Source: Bacillota bacterium (lineage in GTDB: Bacteria; Bacillota; Clostridia; Lachnospirales; Lachnospiraceae). Taken from it: DNA of 64,000 nucleotides. Shown here piece by piece: positions 17,595-26,846 of this stretch. The notes under the pieces are model-generated. The model saw only the letters and a list, made by a program, of their open reading frames with translations. It was not told the DNA's origin and made no database searches. Made by a program: the position numbers and the translations under genes. The number at the start of each line of letters is the position of its first letter. Position 1 is the stretch's first letter. The stretch lies in assembly GCA_023411555.1 (NCBI GenBank), contig JAEYOQ010000032.1, positions 62,001 through 126,000 of the forward strand, read 5' to 3'.

Positions 17595-18389
17595 ATGGCA
17601 TTATTTCAAGTGGATTTCTACTCGAGATCATTAGCAAAGTCAACATGTTTTCATGTTATATTACCGAATGATGTTCCGCCGGAGATGACAATTGTAAATG
17701 AAAATTATAACCGAAACATGAAAACCCTATTTTTGTTGCATGGATATTCCGGCTCCAGTAAGGATTGGTTACTTGGTAGCTCGGTACAGGAGCTGGCAGG
17801 AAAGTATAATATGGCAGTAGTCATGCCATCGGGAGACAATAGCTTCTATCTGGATGGAAAAGGAACCGGAAAAGCATATTGTCAGTTCGTAGGGAAGGAG
17901 TTAGTAGAGTATACCAGGAAAGTATTTCATCTTTCAGACCTTAAGGAGGATACATATATCGGTGGATTATCTATGGGTGGTTTCGGTGCCATTCATACCG
18001 GACTATACTTCCCGGATACCTTTGGTAAGATTGTAGGTCTTTCCTCTGCCCTGATCATCCATAATATCGCCAATATCAAAGAAGATCATAAGGATTTCAT
18101 TGCTGATTATCATTATTATGCCTCCACCTTCGGAGATTTAAATCAATTGATTCATAGTGTGAACAACCCGGAATATCTGATTAGAAAGTGGAAAGAGGAG
18201 AAGAGGACGATCCCCCCGATCTATATGGCTTGTGGAAAAGAAGATTTTCTGATTGAGGAAAACAGGGCATTTCATAAGTTTTTAGTAAATGAAGGCATTG
18301 ACGTTACTTATATTGAGAGTCCAGGCGTTCATAACTGGGAGTTCTGGAATCATTATCTTGAGCCCTCCATTCAGTGGATGATGGCATAA
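17595..18389 (+). CDS. Alpha/beta-hydrolase esterase (tributyrin esterase / FrmB-like)
   Basis: A 264-residue protein. The nucleophile elbow GGLSMGGFGA contains the active serine, LFLLHGYSGSSKDWL gives the oxyanion region, and ESPGVHNWEFWNHYL carries the likely catalytic histidine, with an aspartate in CGKEDFLI. This matches the EstA/esterase D family, which hydrolyses short acyl or acetyl esters, in gut Firmicutes often from carbohydrates. The start is placed at 17595 (MALFQVDFYS) because GGAGAA lies six to nine bases upstream and relatives begin the same way; ATGs at 17592 and 17583 are in frame. No signal peptide is seen. Confidence 0.87.
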   Translation: MALFQVDFYSRSLAKSTCFHVILPNDVPPEMTIVNENYNRNMKTLFLLHGYSGSSKDWLLGSSVQELAGKYNMAVVMPSGDNSFYLDGKGTGKAYCQFVGKELVEYTRKVFHLSDLKEDTYIGGLSMGGFGAIHTGLYFPDTFGKIVGLSSALIIHNIANIKEDHKDFIADYHYYASTFGDLNQLIHSVNNPEYLIRKWKEEKRTIPPIYMACGKEDFLIEENRAFHKFLVNEGIDVTYIESPGVHNWEFWNHYLEPSIQWMMA

Positions 18390-18601
18390 GAGGTGTGAAC
18401 AATAGCCTGTTATAAAGTAATAGCTATAAAATAAATATCGCATTGTAATCCCTCCGAAAATCATATAGAATATCTGTAGCAATGTGCGTAATAATTTAGA
18501 GGAGAGAACCTTAAGGTTGTGTAGGCTCATTTCTTGTTCTTTATGTATAAACGAGAGCAAATACTAAAATACAGATTAATATATTGATAAGGAGTAGTAC
18601 A

Positions 18602-19300
18602 ATGAAAAAAATAGGAATTATCGGGGCGATGGATGAAGAGGTTCATATTCTAAAGGGTCAGATGGATATGGTACAGGTACAGACCATTGCTTCTATGGAG
18701 TTTTATGAAGGGATTCTGAAAGAACATGAGGTAGTTGTGGTGCGTTGCGGCATCGGTAAGGTAAATGCGGCTGTATGCACTCAAATCCTGATTGACCTAT
18801 ATCATGTTAATGCAGTGATTAATACTGGGGTAGCAGGGTCACTGAGAAACGAAATTGATATTGCGGACATTGTCCTTTCCACCGATGCACAGCAGCACGA
18901 CATGGACGCGACGGGCTTTGGCTATCCTGCTGGTGTCATACCAAGAATGAAGACCTCCAGCTTTCAGGCAGATGAAGGGTTGATTACCCTCGCACGAGAG
19001 GTGTGCAGGGAGGTAATCCCTGAGGTGGGAGTCCATACCGGCAGGATAGTAAGTGGAGATCAGTTTATCTCGGACAGTGAGAAGAAGACCTGGCTGGTGG
19101 ATAATTTTAATGGCTATTGTACCGAGATGGAGGGTGCAGCAATTGCTCAGGCGGCTTATCTAAATCAGATTCCCTTTCTGATTATCCGGGCAATCTCGGA
19201 CAAAGCAGATCACAGTGCAGAGATGAGCTATCAGGAATTTGAAGAGATAGCCATTCGTAATACAGTAAAGCTTTTGAATGGATTAGTTGCAAGAATATAA
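18602..19300 (+). CDS. mtnN: 5'-Methylthioadenosine/S-adenosylhomocysteine nucleosidase
   Basis: A 232-residue cytoplasmic enzyme that cleaves adenine from methylthioadenosine and S-adenosylhomocysteine. It begins MKKIGIIGAMDEEV, typical of Pfs/MtnN, with VVVRCGIGKVNAAVCTQ, INTGVAGSL, the purine-site TEMEGAAIAQAA and the catalytic aspartate in RAISDKAD. The ATG at 18602 follows AAGGAGTAGTACA; an in-frame ATG at 18584 lacks a site. Its product S-ribosylhomocysteine is the LuxS substrate from which AI-2 forms, which relates it functionally to the lsr genes at 52-61 kb, though they are far apart. Confidence 0.95.
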   Translation: MKKIGIIGAMDEEVHILKGQMDMVQVQTIASMEFYEGILKEHEVVVVRCGIGKVNAAVCTQILIDLYHVNAVINTGVAGSLRNEIDIADIVLSTDAQQHDMDATGFGYPAGVIPRMKTSSFQADEGLITLAREVCREVIPEVGVHTGRIVSGDQFISDSEKKTWLVDNFNGYCTEMEGAAIAQAAYLNQIPFLIIRAISDKADHSAEMSYQEFEEIAIRNTVKLLNGLVARI

Positions 19301-19306
19301 AAGATA

Positions 19307-19355
19307 AAAGGATGTGGTCAGCATACCGTCAACGGGTAGGCTGACCACATCCTTT
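19307..19355 (+). terminator. Terminator of mtnN, repeat family member 2
   Basis: A perfect 16-bp stem (19307-19322 with 19340-19355) begins seven bases after the mtnN stop. The right arm ends in CCTTT. The left half, AAAGGATGTGG then T then CAGCATACC, matches the hairpin at 8894 except for one base. Confidence 0.82.
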
Positions 19356-19504
19356 ATTATGATGGTGAGATGGTAAAAATCCACATAAATAGGGAGAAAA
19401 GTAATGCAATTCTTACCTTGCTATAATACTGGTAAATAAAGTATAATATTGGGAGAGCTTACAATAATAGGAGAAAGGGACAGGAGAAAGGTAGGGTTAT
19501 TAGG

Positions 19505-20449
19505 ATGGAAAATCAAAAGAAAGTTGCTGATATGATACATAATATGGAGCAGATTATCGTCGGTAAGAGAGAGGTAATCGAGCATACTCTGGTTACCTTG
19601 CTGGCAGGGGGCCACCTGTTACTGGAGGATGTTCCCGGAGTCGGAAAGACAACTCTAGCAAAAACAATAGCACAGACCATTGATTGTGGTTTTACCCGTA
19701 TTCAGTTCACACCAGATACCTTGCCCAGTGATATCACGGGACTTTCAATCTACAACATGCAAAGCGGTAATTTTGAATATTCAAAGGGTGCTATTATGAA
19801 TAACATTATTCTGGCGGATGAGATTAATCGTACCTCGCCGAAGACACAGGCAAGTCTTCTGGAGGCGATGGAAGAACGTCAGATTACGGTGGACGGTGTA
19901 ACCTATCCACTCCCAAAGCCCTTTATGGTTATTGCAACTCAGAATCCTGTCGATTATCTGGGGACCTATAATCTTCCCGAGGCACAGCTGGACCGTTTCA
20001 TGATGAAGCTATCCATCGGGTATCCAAATCTAGGAGATGAGAAGATAATGGCGGACCGTTATTTAAGCCGTCAGCTGGTGCAGAGGCTGGAGCCGGTGGT
20101 CAATGGGGAGACTGTGGTTCAGATGCAGAAGGAAGTAGAAGAGGTTAAGGTGAATCATGATTTGGTTCTATATGTAACGAAGATAATTCAGGAGACAAGA
20201 AGGGACAGCAATATATCCCTAGGTGCTAGCCCCAGAGCAACGCTGGCTTTGCTTCGTGCATCTCAGGCGCTGGCTTATCTGGAGGGAAGAAATTATTGTA
20301 TTCCGGATGATATTATAAAGCTGGTTTCACCGGTACTGTCTCATCGTATCATACTTGCTCCGGAGACCAGATTGTCACAGACGAAGGTGGAAAAGGTACT
20401 TAAAAATTTAGTGGCAAAGGTAACAATACCGGTACTTGCCAATAGATAA
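19505..20449 (+). CDS. MoxR-type AAA ATPase
   Basis: A 314-residue AAA+ protein with Walker A GVGKTT in LLLEDVPGVGKTTLAKT, Walker B ILADEINR, and the sensor segment MVIATQNPVDYLGTYNLPEAQLDRF split over residues 140-165. MoxR ATPases act as chaperones that assemble or activate partner proteins, usually the von Willebrand or DUF58 proteins encoded next door. It is the first gene of a three-gene set with DUF58 and transglutaminase genes, a common arrangement whose exact cellular role is poorly defined. Confidence 0.93.
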   Translation: MENQKKVADMIHNMEQIIVGKREVIEHTLVTLLAGGHLLLEDVPGVGKTTLAKTIAQTIDCGFTRIQFTPDTLPSDITGLSIYNMQSGNFEYSKGAIMNNIILADEINRTSPKTQASLLEAMEERQITVDGVTYPLPKPFMVIATQNPVDYLGTYNLPEAQLDRFMMKLSIGYPNLGDEKIMADRYLSRQLVQRLEPVVNGETVVQMQKEVEEVKVNHDLVLYVTKIIQETRRDSNISLGASPRATLALLRASQALAYLEGRNYCIPDDIIKLVSPVLSHRIILAPETRLSQTKVEKVLKNLVAKVTIPVLANR

Positions 20450-20471
20450 GGCAAACGAATGGAGACTTTCT

Positions 20472-21665
20472 ATGAAGATAAATCGTTTCATTTTTACAGC
20501 TGCTATTATAGGAAGCGGTGTATTTGCCTCTTATTTTGGAGGTAATGCTTCTTATGCTCTGTTTTATTTGTCTGTTTTCATCCCCATTGTTGCATTCCTT
20601 TATACAATTTATGTTTATTTTCGATTTAAGATCTATCAAAGACTGGATGCGTATTTGGTAGTAAAGGGTGATTGGACTGTCTATTCCTTCGTTATTGCCA
20701 ACGAGGACTACATAACCTTTCGTAATGTTAAGGTTAATTTTCTGAGTGATAAGTCAACCATAGAGGCATCTCATATGATTACGGAGTTTAGTCTTTTGCC
20801 AAGTGAAAGCGAGCGATTGGAGACAAGAATCAGATGTAATTACCGTGGTGAATATTATGTGGGTGTAGATTCCATAGAAGTCACCGATTTTCTCTATCTC
20901 TTTCGCATAACCTATCCCATCCTATCAAAGCTTAAGGTAGTTGTGCTACCTAGAATCGTACCCTTAGAGAGGCTGGGAATTGCACCACCGCAATCCGATG
21001 TTAAGAACCCAATGCGTTCAGGCAACACAGTAGCACAGGAGCTGGATACTGAGATGAGAAAATATTATTCGGGAGATAATCGGAAGCAGATTCACTGGAA
21101 AATATCTGCGAGAATGCGGGAACTAATTACCCGAAAGTACCAGCATATCCCGAAGGCAGAAATCGTTCTTTTCATGGATCTAATGAAAATAAAAGAAGAG
21201 GAGCTACGGGTTGTCATCGCTGAGGATAAGATTATCGAAAGTATTCTGGCTATTGTTAACTTCTATGCCCAGAGAGGTACCCCCTCCCAGATTATCTATG
21301 AAACGGATGGTAAAAAGACGATTGATATTCGTTCCAAGGAGGATTTTACGGCTTTTTATAAAGCTTGTGTACGTATTCGATTTAACAGTCAAATTCCCGT
21401 CAATGAGCTGCTTGCCGAGAGACTCCTTCGTGGAGAGGAAGGTATGTTTTGTGTAGTAGCCACTCATAGCCTGACTAAGGAGCTTTATCTGGCTGCTGTG
21501 CAGGCAATTTCAAAGGGAAATAATATCTGTATCCTATTGATCAGTGATGAAACATCTGAAGAAAACAAGGAAATGAAGGAAGGTATGAAGCAGTCAGGAA
21601 TTGCAGTGTATCAGATTATGGCCGAGGATGAGCTCGTAGATATATTATCTCTAGGCACAAACTAG
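20472..21665 (+). CDS. DUF58 domain membrane protein
   Basis: A 397-residue protein. Two N-terminal membrane segments (about residues 5-20 and 28-48) are followed by a beta-rich region and the DUF58 core, marked by ELDTEMRKYYSGDNRKQIHWKISARM. The C-terminal half has a von Willebrand-like layout (EIVLFMDLMKI). The start at 20472 has GGAG seven bases upstream; an in-frame ATG at 20436 overlaps the ATPase gene. It is the likely client of the MoxR ATPase. Confidence 0.88.
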   Translation: MKINRFIFTAAIIGSGVFASYFGGNASYALFYLSVFIPIVAFLYTIYVYFRFKIYQRLDAYLVVKGDWTVYSFVIANEDYITFRNVKVNFLSDKSTIEASHMITEFSLLPSESERLETRIRCNYRGEYYVGVDSIEVTDFLYLFRITYPILSKLKVVVLPRIVPLERLGIAPPQSDVKNPMRSGNTVAQELDTEMRKYYSGDNRKQIHWKISARMRELITRKYQHIPKAEIVLFMDLMKIKEEELRVVIAEDKIIESILAIVNFYAQRGTPSQIIYETDGKKTIDIRSKEDFTAFYKACVRIRFNSQIPVNELLAERLLRGEEGMFCVVATHSLTKELYLAAVQAISKGNNICILLISDETSEENKEMKEGMKQSGIAVYQIMAEDELVDILSLGTN

Positions 21666-21744
21666 ATTAAAGGGGTAGACACAAACTGTTTTAGGAGTAG
21701 GGAAGTTAGGTTGTTTTTGAACTACTGATGTGGGGAGGCTTTTT

Positions 21745-24165
21745 ATGTTTCAAGATAAAGAAAAGCTATATCAAGTATATAGAGCACTGCTAAGCATGGC
21801 CTTAAGCTGGGCTTTGGTACTAGTCATTAACCAATACTTTGAGCTTCGAGTAGCGGTATTTTTATGTGCATTCTTTTCTTTTCTTCCGGCTCTTGGTGTC
21901 TTTTTATTTGAACTAAATAAGAAAAATACGATTACATATCTTATTCTAGCCAGTATTATTCCGATCTTAGTATTGATCTTCTTGGTTAGAAGGTTCAACG
22001 TAATAGAATGGGCCAGGGAGTATGCTCATTGGATTGCTACATATAATGGTTCAGAGGAACTACACCAGGCCAGTTTCTCTAATATGACTATATTTTTGAT
22101 TTGCATATTGAGTGTTATTGGTCTCTTCCTGCTGACCAAGACCCAACTACTCAAAATCTCACTGGCCATAGTAGTGATGGTATCCTTAATCCTTCTTAGC
22201 ATAAGAAAGATTAACATAAGTAAGGTTGTAGTCGCTATCTGCCTTTTTTACCTTATGTCAATTATATTGGAGTGTTATGGAATCCTATATGCCCGTAAAA
22301 CAGGGAAAAAGGAGAAGAAGGAAAGCATCCTATATCTGGCACCGATTTGTCTTCTTCTCTCGATTATTGCCGTGGCCATGCCTTCAAAGGAGGAGCCGAT
22401 ACAATGGATGGTGGTTCGTAACTTCTATGAAAGCATGAAGGATCAGATGGAGCGTTGGAGTTCAGATCTGGATTACTACTTTAGTAATCAACCCAATGAA
22501 TTTTTCATCAGTTTTACGGGGTATACCGAAGAGAATGGTAGGCTGGTAAATAAAAACAATAGCCTAATTAAGGATGATAGGGTTGCAATGAGATTCAGCG
22601 GTGGTTCTGTGCGTAATAGGGCTATCTACCTGATTGGTTCTGTAAGTGATATCTATACCGGATATAACTGGGAAAAGAGCCGAACGGATTACCTGCCCGA
22701 GGAGCAGGAATATAAGCTGGACTATCTGGAATTGGCATATGCCTTATCCAGGCAAGAGCTGGAGATCTTAGAAAATAATCGCCTTGTTGAAAATGTCACC
22801 TTAAAAGTCAAATACGATAATATAAAGACAAAGACCTTCTTTTACCCTCTGAAAACCAGTTGGTTCAACCTACTCTCGGATTCCGTCATACCAAAGACAG
22901 AAGCCTCAAATATAACCTTTGATAAACCAAAGGGTAGGGACATCGCTTATGAAGGTGTCTTCTTTGAGATGAATTTAGGGGGAGAAGAGTTTGTAAAAAT
23001 GCTGAAAGAGACAGATTCCTTTTCCTATGATGCTGAGCAAGGCGTAAAGTTGGATTCTATTAAATGGTTGGAGGCGAATGCCTTGAGATTTGATAAAACA
23101 GACAGCTTTATCAGTGGATTGGATATATATGAGCTCTTTGGGGGAAGAGCGAAGCTGATTAAGGAGAAGTATACGAAGCTACCTGAGGAGCTTCCAATAC
23201 GAGTCAAAGAACTGGCAGAGCAAGTTACAGCAGATTATGATACGACCTATGATAAGCTAAAGGCGATTGAAGCTTATCTACAGACTTATACCTATAGCTT
23301 ATCCCCGGCAAATCCACCGGAGGGACAGAATTTTGTGGATTATTTCCTTTTTGAGAGCAAAGAGGGGTATTGTACCTCCTTTGCGACTGCCATGGCAGTC
23401 TTAGGAAGATGTATCGGAGTTCCGATGCGGTATGTGGAGGGCTTCGTTGCAAAGTCTGAAAATCGGGACAAAAATAATATGTATCCAATAAAGAATAGCC
23501 AGGCTCATGCATGGTCGGAGGCTTATTTTGAGGGTGTTGGATGGATTCCTTTCGAAGCAACAGCTCCGTATGTAAGTGCCAGATACACAACCTGGATCGA
23601 AGAGTCTAAAGCAGAGGTAGTAAACGAGATATACCCTGGGCATTATGAGGGGGAGATACCGGAAGGATATGTGCCCTACAATGGAGGCTTTGTAATACCG
23701 GAGAAAGAGGGCAAGAAGTCTGCCAATGAAGCACTGGTAGGAGTTATAACGACTCTGGGAGCAGTATTAATCGTAGTCGTAATAATAATGACCTATTATA
23801 ATATATTAAAATATCGTCACAACAGGGAATATGATAGATCAGATACCAGCAGAAAGATGTATCTCTTGTTCCTGAAGGTGCTTGAAGTACTGAAGAAGGA
23901 AGGCTTCCAAATGGAGGAACAGGAGACAATACGAATGCTGGCTCGTAGAGTGAAGGATCATTATCGCTATGATCATATTACTTTCAATGATGTAGCGAAG
24001 ATCTTCATGCGTTATCGGTATGCTGAGGAGCTTGTATCCGAAGAAGAGCTAGGCAAGGTTATTCGATTTCGAGATGGTCTTGTTCTAAAGCGTAAGGAAG
24101 AACAGCCAAGATTTAAGCTCTGGCTGGAAGAGTTTTTTTTCCTGTTAAAGGTCCGGGGCATGTGA
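21745..24165 (+). CDS. Membrane-anchored transglutaminase-like protein (TgpA-like)
   Basis: An 806-residue protein. About six membrane segments occupy residues 1-210, then a large extracellular region holds the transglutaminase core, then one more membrane segment (about 665-690) and a cytoplasmic tail. Catalytic Cys543 lies in GYCTSFATAM and His588 in AHAWSEAYF; the third position near 605 is Glu (WIPFEATAP) rather than Asp, as also occurs in relatives. The ATG at 21745 has GGGGAGG upstream; a GTG at 21730 is in frame. The gene completes the MoxR-DUF58-transglutaminase set. Its substrate is unknown. The stop abuts the next convergent gene with no gap. Confidence 0.9.
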   Translation: MFQDKEKLYQVYRALLSMALSWALVLVINQYFELRVAVFLCAFFSFLPALGVFLFELNKKNTITYLILASIIPILVLIFLVRRFNVIEWAREYAHWIATYNGSEELHQASFSNMTIFLICILSVIGLFLLTKTQLLKISLAIVVMVSLILLSIRKINISKVVVAICLFYLMSIILECYGILYARKTGKKEKKESILYLAPICLLLSIIAVAMPSKEEPIQWMVVRNFYESMKDQMERWSSDLDYYFSNQPNEFFISFTGYTEENGRLVNKNNSLIKDDRVAMRFSGGSVRNRAIYLIGSVSDIYTGYNWEKSRTDYLPEEQEYKLDYLELAYALSRQELEILENNRLVENVTLKVKYDNIKTKTFFYPLKTSWFNLLSDSVIPKTEASNITFDKPKGRDIAYEGVFFEMNLGGEEFVKMLKETDSFSYDAEQGVKLDSIKWLEANALRFDKTDSFISGLDIYELFGGRAKLIKEKYTKLPEELPIRVKELAEQVTADYDTTYDKLKAIEAYLQTYTYSLSPANPPEGQNFVDYFLFESKEGYCTSFATAMAVLGRCIGVPMRYVEGFVAKSENRDKNNMYPIKNSQAHAWSEAYFEGVGWIPFEATAPYVSARYTTWIEESKAEVVNEIYPGHYEGEIPEGYVPYNGGFVIPEKEGKKSANEALVGVITTLGAVLIVVVIIMTYYNILKYRHNREYDRSDTSRKMYLLFLKVLEVLKKEGFQMEEQETIRMLARRVKDHYRYDHITFNDVAKIFMRYRYAEELVSEEELGKVIRFRDGLVLKRKEEQPRFKLWLEEFFFLLKVRGM

Positions 24166-25125
24166 TTAATCGGATAAATCAACTATTTTCGTTCCGGTAT
24201 AATAATATTTTAGAATATCGGTATAGGAGGCATCTTCTTCCGCCATTGCATTGGCACCGTATTGACTTAGACCGATACCATGACCGTAGCCATTGCAGAT
24301 GATACGAGCCTTTCCTTCGTATTCTTCTATATAAAAATGATTAGAAGCTAACCCAAGAACCTTGGCAAATTCTTCACCGGATACGGTGAGATTGCCAAGG
24401 TTTATTTGGGTTACATAACCAGCACTATCCCTGGAGGCCACCTTCACTTCCTGAAAGAAGGAGTCTTCCTTAAGAGTAAGACTTTGAAAATATTTATTAA
24501 GCAGATCGATGAGTTCATTGACTTTGAATTCATCGATAGAGAGATAATTGGTTGAGGTAACATCCTGTTTACTGGAAACACTGACTAGATAAGGGACGGA
24601 GATGCCCCAGGCTTCTTCGGCATTACGGGTAAAGCCGGAACCAGTGTTAAAAAATACAGGCAGAATCAGATCATCTTCATAGATAATAACCTCATCCTTC
24701 GTCCCATTGACGGCATTCTCTAACTTGGTGAAATAGGTATTATAGTTGTCGTTTCCCCAGAAGCTCTTAAGCTCATCAAGGCTTATATAAGATAATCCGA
24801 GCTCTGAGGTCGAGAAGCTGTCTTTGTCCGGGTCTTCCTTTGTCAGCAAAGCGATATTATAAAGAGCATAGGTCCGGGCTATTACTGCCTGTGCCTTCAA
24901 GGCTTCCATATGGTAGCCTGCGGACATATTGGCTGCAACCACCCCAATCAGATACTCATTGAAGGAAAGCTTCTCCTTTGAATCATTTACTTTATAATAT
25001 ATGGTGAAATCCGTCGTCTTAGGGGAGGCATCACTCTTATCATGGCTAAAGAGAAGGGTGAGCAAAAAGGGCAGAACCAGAACCAGCAGACATACAATAA
25101 TAGTTTTTATTAAAAATTTCTTCAT
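24166..25125 (-). CDS. SpoIID/LytB domain protein lacking the catalytic glutamate
   Basis: A 319-residue protein with an N-terminal membrane anchor (about residues 5-26) and an extracytoplasmic SpoIID domain: EYLIGVVAANMSAGY, MEALKAQAVIARTYALYN, VFFNTGSGFTRNAEEAWG and the C-terminal GYGHGIGLSQYGANAMA. In characterised SpoIID the motif is close to VVA(A/S)EMPA, where the Glu (E88 in Bacillus) is the lytic transglycosylase catalytic residue; here that position is Asn66 (codon AAT at 24930-24928). No spoIIQ lies nearby, so it is probably a paralogue rather than the engulfment SpoIID. The ATG at 25125 is preceded by GGAG; upstream in-frame ATGs are not. Confidence 0.85.
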   Translation of the reverse strand: MKKFLIKTIIVCLLVLVLPFLLTLLFSHDKSDASPKTTDFTIYYKVNDSKEKLSFNEYLIGVVAANMSAGYHMEALKAQAVIARTYALYNIALLTKEDPDKDSFSTSELGLSYISLDELKSFWGNDNYNTYFTKLENAVNGTKDEVIIYEDDLILPVFFNTGSGFTRNAEEAWGISVPYLVSVSSKQDVTSTNYLSIDEFKVNELIDLLNKYFQSLTLKEDSFFQEVKVASRDSAGYVTQINLGNLTVSGEEFAKVLGLASNHFYIEEYEGKARIICNGYGHGIGLSQYGANAMAEEDASYTDILKYYYTGTKIVDLSD

Positions 25126-25213
25126 TAAATACTCCATTCTTAACATTTCACTCATCGTATCGTTACATTATATTAAATTTAATGAGGTTTATGTTAAGAA
25201 TGATTTATTCGTC

Positions 25214-26053
25214 TTATGATAGGCGAAGGGTATAACCGGGTGCAACCTCATAAGACTGGTTGTCGTATTCAAAGTATAAGGTGATAGCAGATGGATTATG
25301 TACCATAGAAGCCTCAGAGCTGAATATTAATCTATTGTAGGCATCGATATAATCATAAATCTCAATATTCGTCGCATACCAGACATCATCCCTGCCTCCG
25401 ATCTTCTCTGAGAATTCTTCAATCACATTCCAATTATCATCCGCTTCAAATTCATAGCTGTGACCCCAGAGATAGAACAACCAAGGCGCAGAATACGGCG
25501 ATTGTGTTAAGAAGCGGTCAACAAGTGTGTTGAGCTTCGGATTCTTATGATGGCAGGTAGCAGGGAGTCTGAGCCAATCGGTGGGAATTCTAAAATCCTC
25601 TGTGTCCATTACTGTTCTGGAATAGACGATACCGGCAGACTTGAGAACAGCCACGACCTCATCACTAAAGGTACCAAAAGGGTAAGCCATCCCTCTTATG
25701 ATGGTACCGTATAAACGCTCCAGATTCTTACGGTCCTGAATAATCTCATTTGTTGCTATATTAGAGGGCAATTGTTCAAGAAAAGGATGGGTCAACCCAT
25801 GGACTGCGACCTCGTGGCCCGAGTCCTTGTACAATTTTACTGCATCTTTTTCGGATAATCTGCGATGTATCTGACCCTTATCAAATACAGTGCCCTCCGG
25901 TGAGAATAAACCGGAATTGATATTAAAGGTGCACTTAATTCCGTGCTTATTCAGAATGGATATTAGTCTTATATCCTGCTCTACTCCGTCGTCATAGCTG
26001 AGTGTAAGGGCCTTCGCCTTGTAGCCAGGAAATCTCATAGATAGGTTGCTCAT
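25214..26053 (-). CDS. Polysaccharide deacetylase family protein
   Basis: A 279-residue NodB-homology protein. Motif 1 is TLSYDDGVEQD (catalytic base and metal aspartates), the metal histidines are in VHGLTHPFLEQ, and GMAYPFGTFSDEV gives motif 3. These enzymes remove acetyl groups from N-acetylglucosamine polymers or related substrates with a divalent metal. No signal peptide is visible, so a cytoplasmic or non-classical location is likely and the substrate is uncertain. AAAAGGAGGAC precedes the ATG on the minus strand. Confidence 0.88.
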   Translation of the reverse strand: MSNLSMRFPGYKAKALTLSYDDGVEQDIRLISILNKHGIKCTFNINSGLFSPEGTVFDKGQIHRRLSEKDAVKLYKDSGHEVAVHGLTHPFLEQLPSNIATNEIIQDRKNLERLYGTIIRGMAYPFGTFSDEVVAVLKSAGIVYSRTVMDTEDFRIPTDWLRLPATCHHKNPKLNTLVDRFLTQSPYSAPWLFYLWGHSYEFEADDNWNVIEEFSEKIGGRDDVWYATNIEIYDYIDAYNRLIFSSEASMVHNPSAITLYFEYDNQSYEVAPGYTLRLS

Positions 26054-26181
26054 AATAGTCCTCCTTTTGGATTAAATCTTTGTCACTAGAATGACAATTT
26101 GTTACGTTAATGATAATCCATATTGATAGGAAGTACAAGAGTAAGACAAATGCTTATTATAAGTTATTATATCTCTGCGGC

Positions 26182-26673
26182 TTATTGATTATATTCCAAG
26201 GACTGATTATTAAGCTGCTTTCTAAAGATTGCTCTGAACAGGAAGCGAACCAAGGGTTGAATAAAGAATACTTGGGTACAGAGAGCGAAGGGGAAGTTAA
26301 TAACAATTTTTTGCATCCATTGGGCCAGAAATTCTGTAGAGATACCATCATACAGGAAGGTGGCAATAAGGCTCATGGCAGGACACATAATGCAGACAGT
26401 AGCGCAGATAATGGCGGTTGTTATAACGTAGGGTTTTTCTGTTCTTGGATCCACAGCACGGAAAGCAAGATTCTCTGCTAATCTTCCAACGAATAGGATC
26501 TCCAGAAGAAATGCAAAAATAAATTCAACTAAAATTACTCCACGGGAAGCAATAAATACCTGATTTGACATCCCACCCATTGCAATAGCAAGATTATAAA
26601 ACACAAAGCAATGGACTGTGATAATTACAGTTAATAAGGCAAAAATGATTCTTTGAAATCGTGTTGATGGCAT
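26182..26673 (-). CDS. DUF2798 family membrane protein
   Basis: A 163-residue integral membrane protein with four hydrophobic segments (about residues 8-28, 42-62, 82-105 and 122-145). It begins MPSTRFQRIIFALLTVIIT, in the manner of DUF2798 proteins found in Firmicutes. No function is known. AAAAGGAGTATC precedes the ATG. It has its own likely promoter and a structured leader upstream, so its expression may be controlled at the RNA level. Confidence 0.72.
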   Translation of the reverse strand: MPSTRFQRIIFALLTVIITVHCFVFYNLAIAMGGMSNQVFIASRGVILVEFIFAFLLEILFVGRLAENLAFRAVDPRTEKPYVITTAIICATVCIMCPAMSLIATFLYDGISTEFLAQWMQKIVINFPFALCTQVFFIQPLVRFLFRAIFRKQLNNQSLEYNQ

Positions 26674-26703
26674 AATGATACTCCTTTTCTGTAAGACAAT
26701 ATT

Positions 26704-26814
26704 CTACGCCTTAATTTTGAGCAACAAAAAACACATGCGAATGCTTAACCGTAATCAGATTTACGTGCAAGGCACTACATGTGTCAGTTTAATACTACAA
26801 TATTTAAGGCTTAG
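26704..26814 (-). promoter_or_regulatory. Structured 5' leader with a terminator-like hairpin before the DUF2798 gene
   Basis: On the minus strand an outer 11-bp stem with one mismatch (26804-26814 with 26704-26714) encloses a stem ACACATG/CATGTGT (26731-26737 with 26778-26784), which itself encloses a small hairpin GTGC-AAG-GCAC (26765-26775). The ACACATG stem is followed on the minus strand by TTTTTT, so it looks like an intrinsic terminator inside the leader. This is the arrangement of an attenuator or riboswitch. It does not match a riboswitch class I can name. It could also simply end the upstream methyltransferase transcript. Confidence 0.5.
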
Positions 26815-26816
26815 TT

Positions 26817-26846
26817 ATTATAAATGATTTTTTTTACAAAAGTCAA
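26817..26846 (-). promoter_or_regulatory. Probable sigma-A promoter of the DUF2798 gene
   Basis: Read on the minus strand, TTGACT (26846-26841), an 18-bp spacer and a perfect TATAAT (26822-26817). Transcription would start near 26810, giving a leader of about 135 nt that contains the hairpins described above. Confidence 0.65.

Noticed and set aside
23225..23643. Open frames opposite the transglutaminase core
   Set aside because: They are shadows of the conserved catalytic region on the other strand.
26110..26481. A plus-strand frame opposite the DUF2798 gene
   Set aside because: It is antisense to a better supported membrane protein and lacks a ribosome site.
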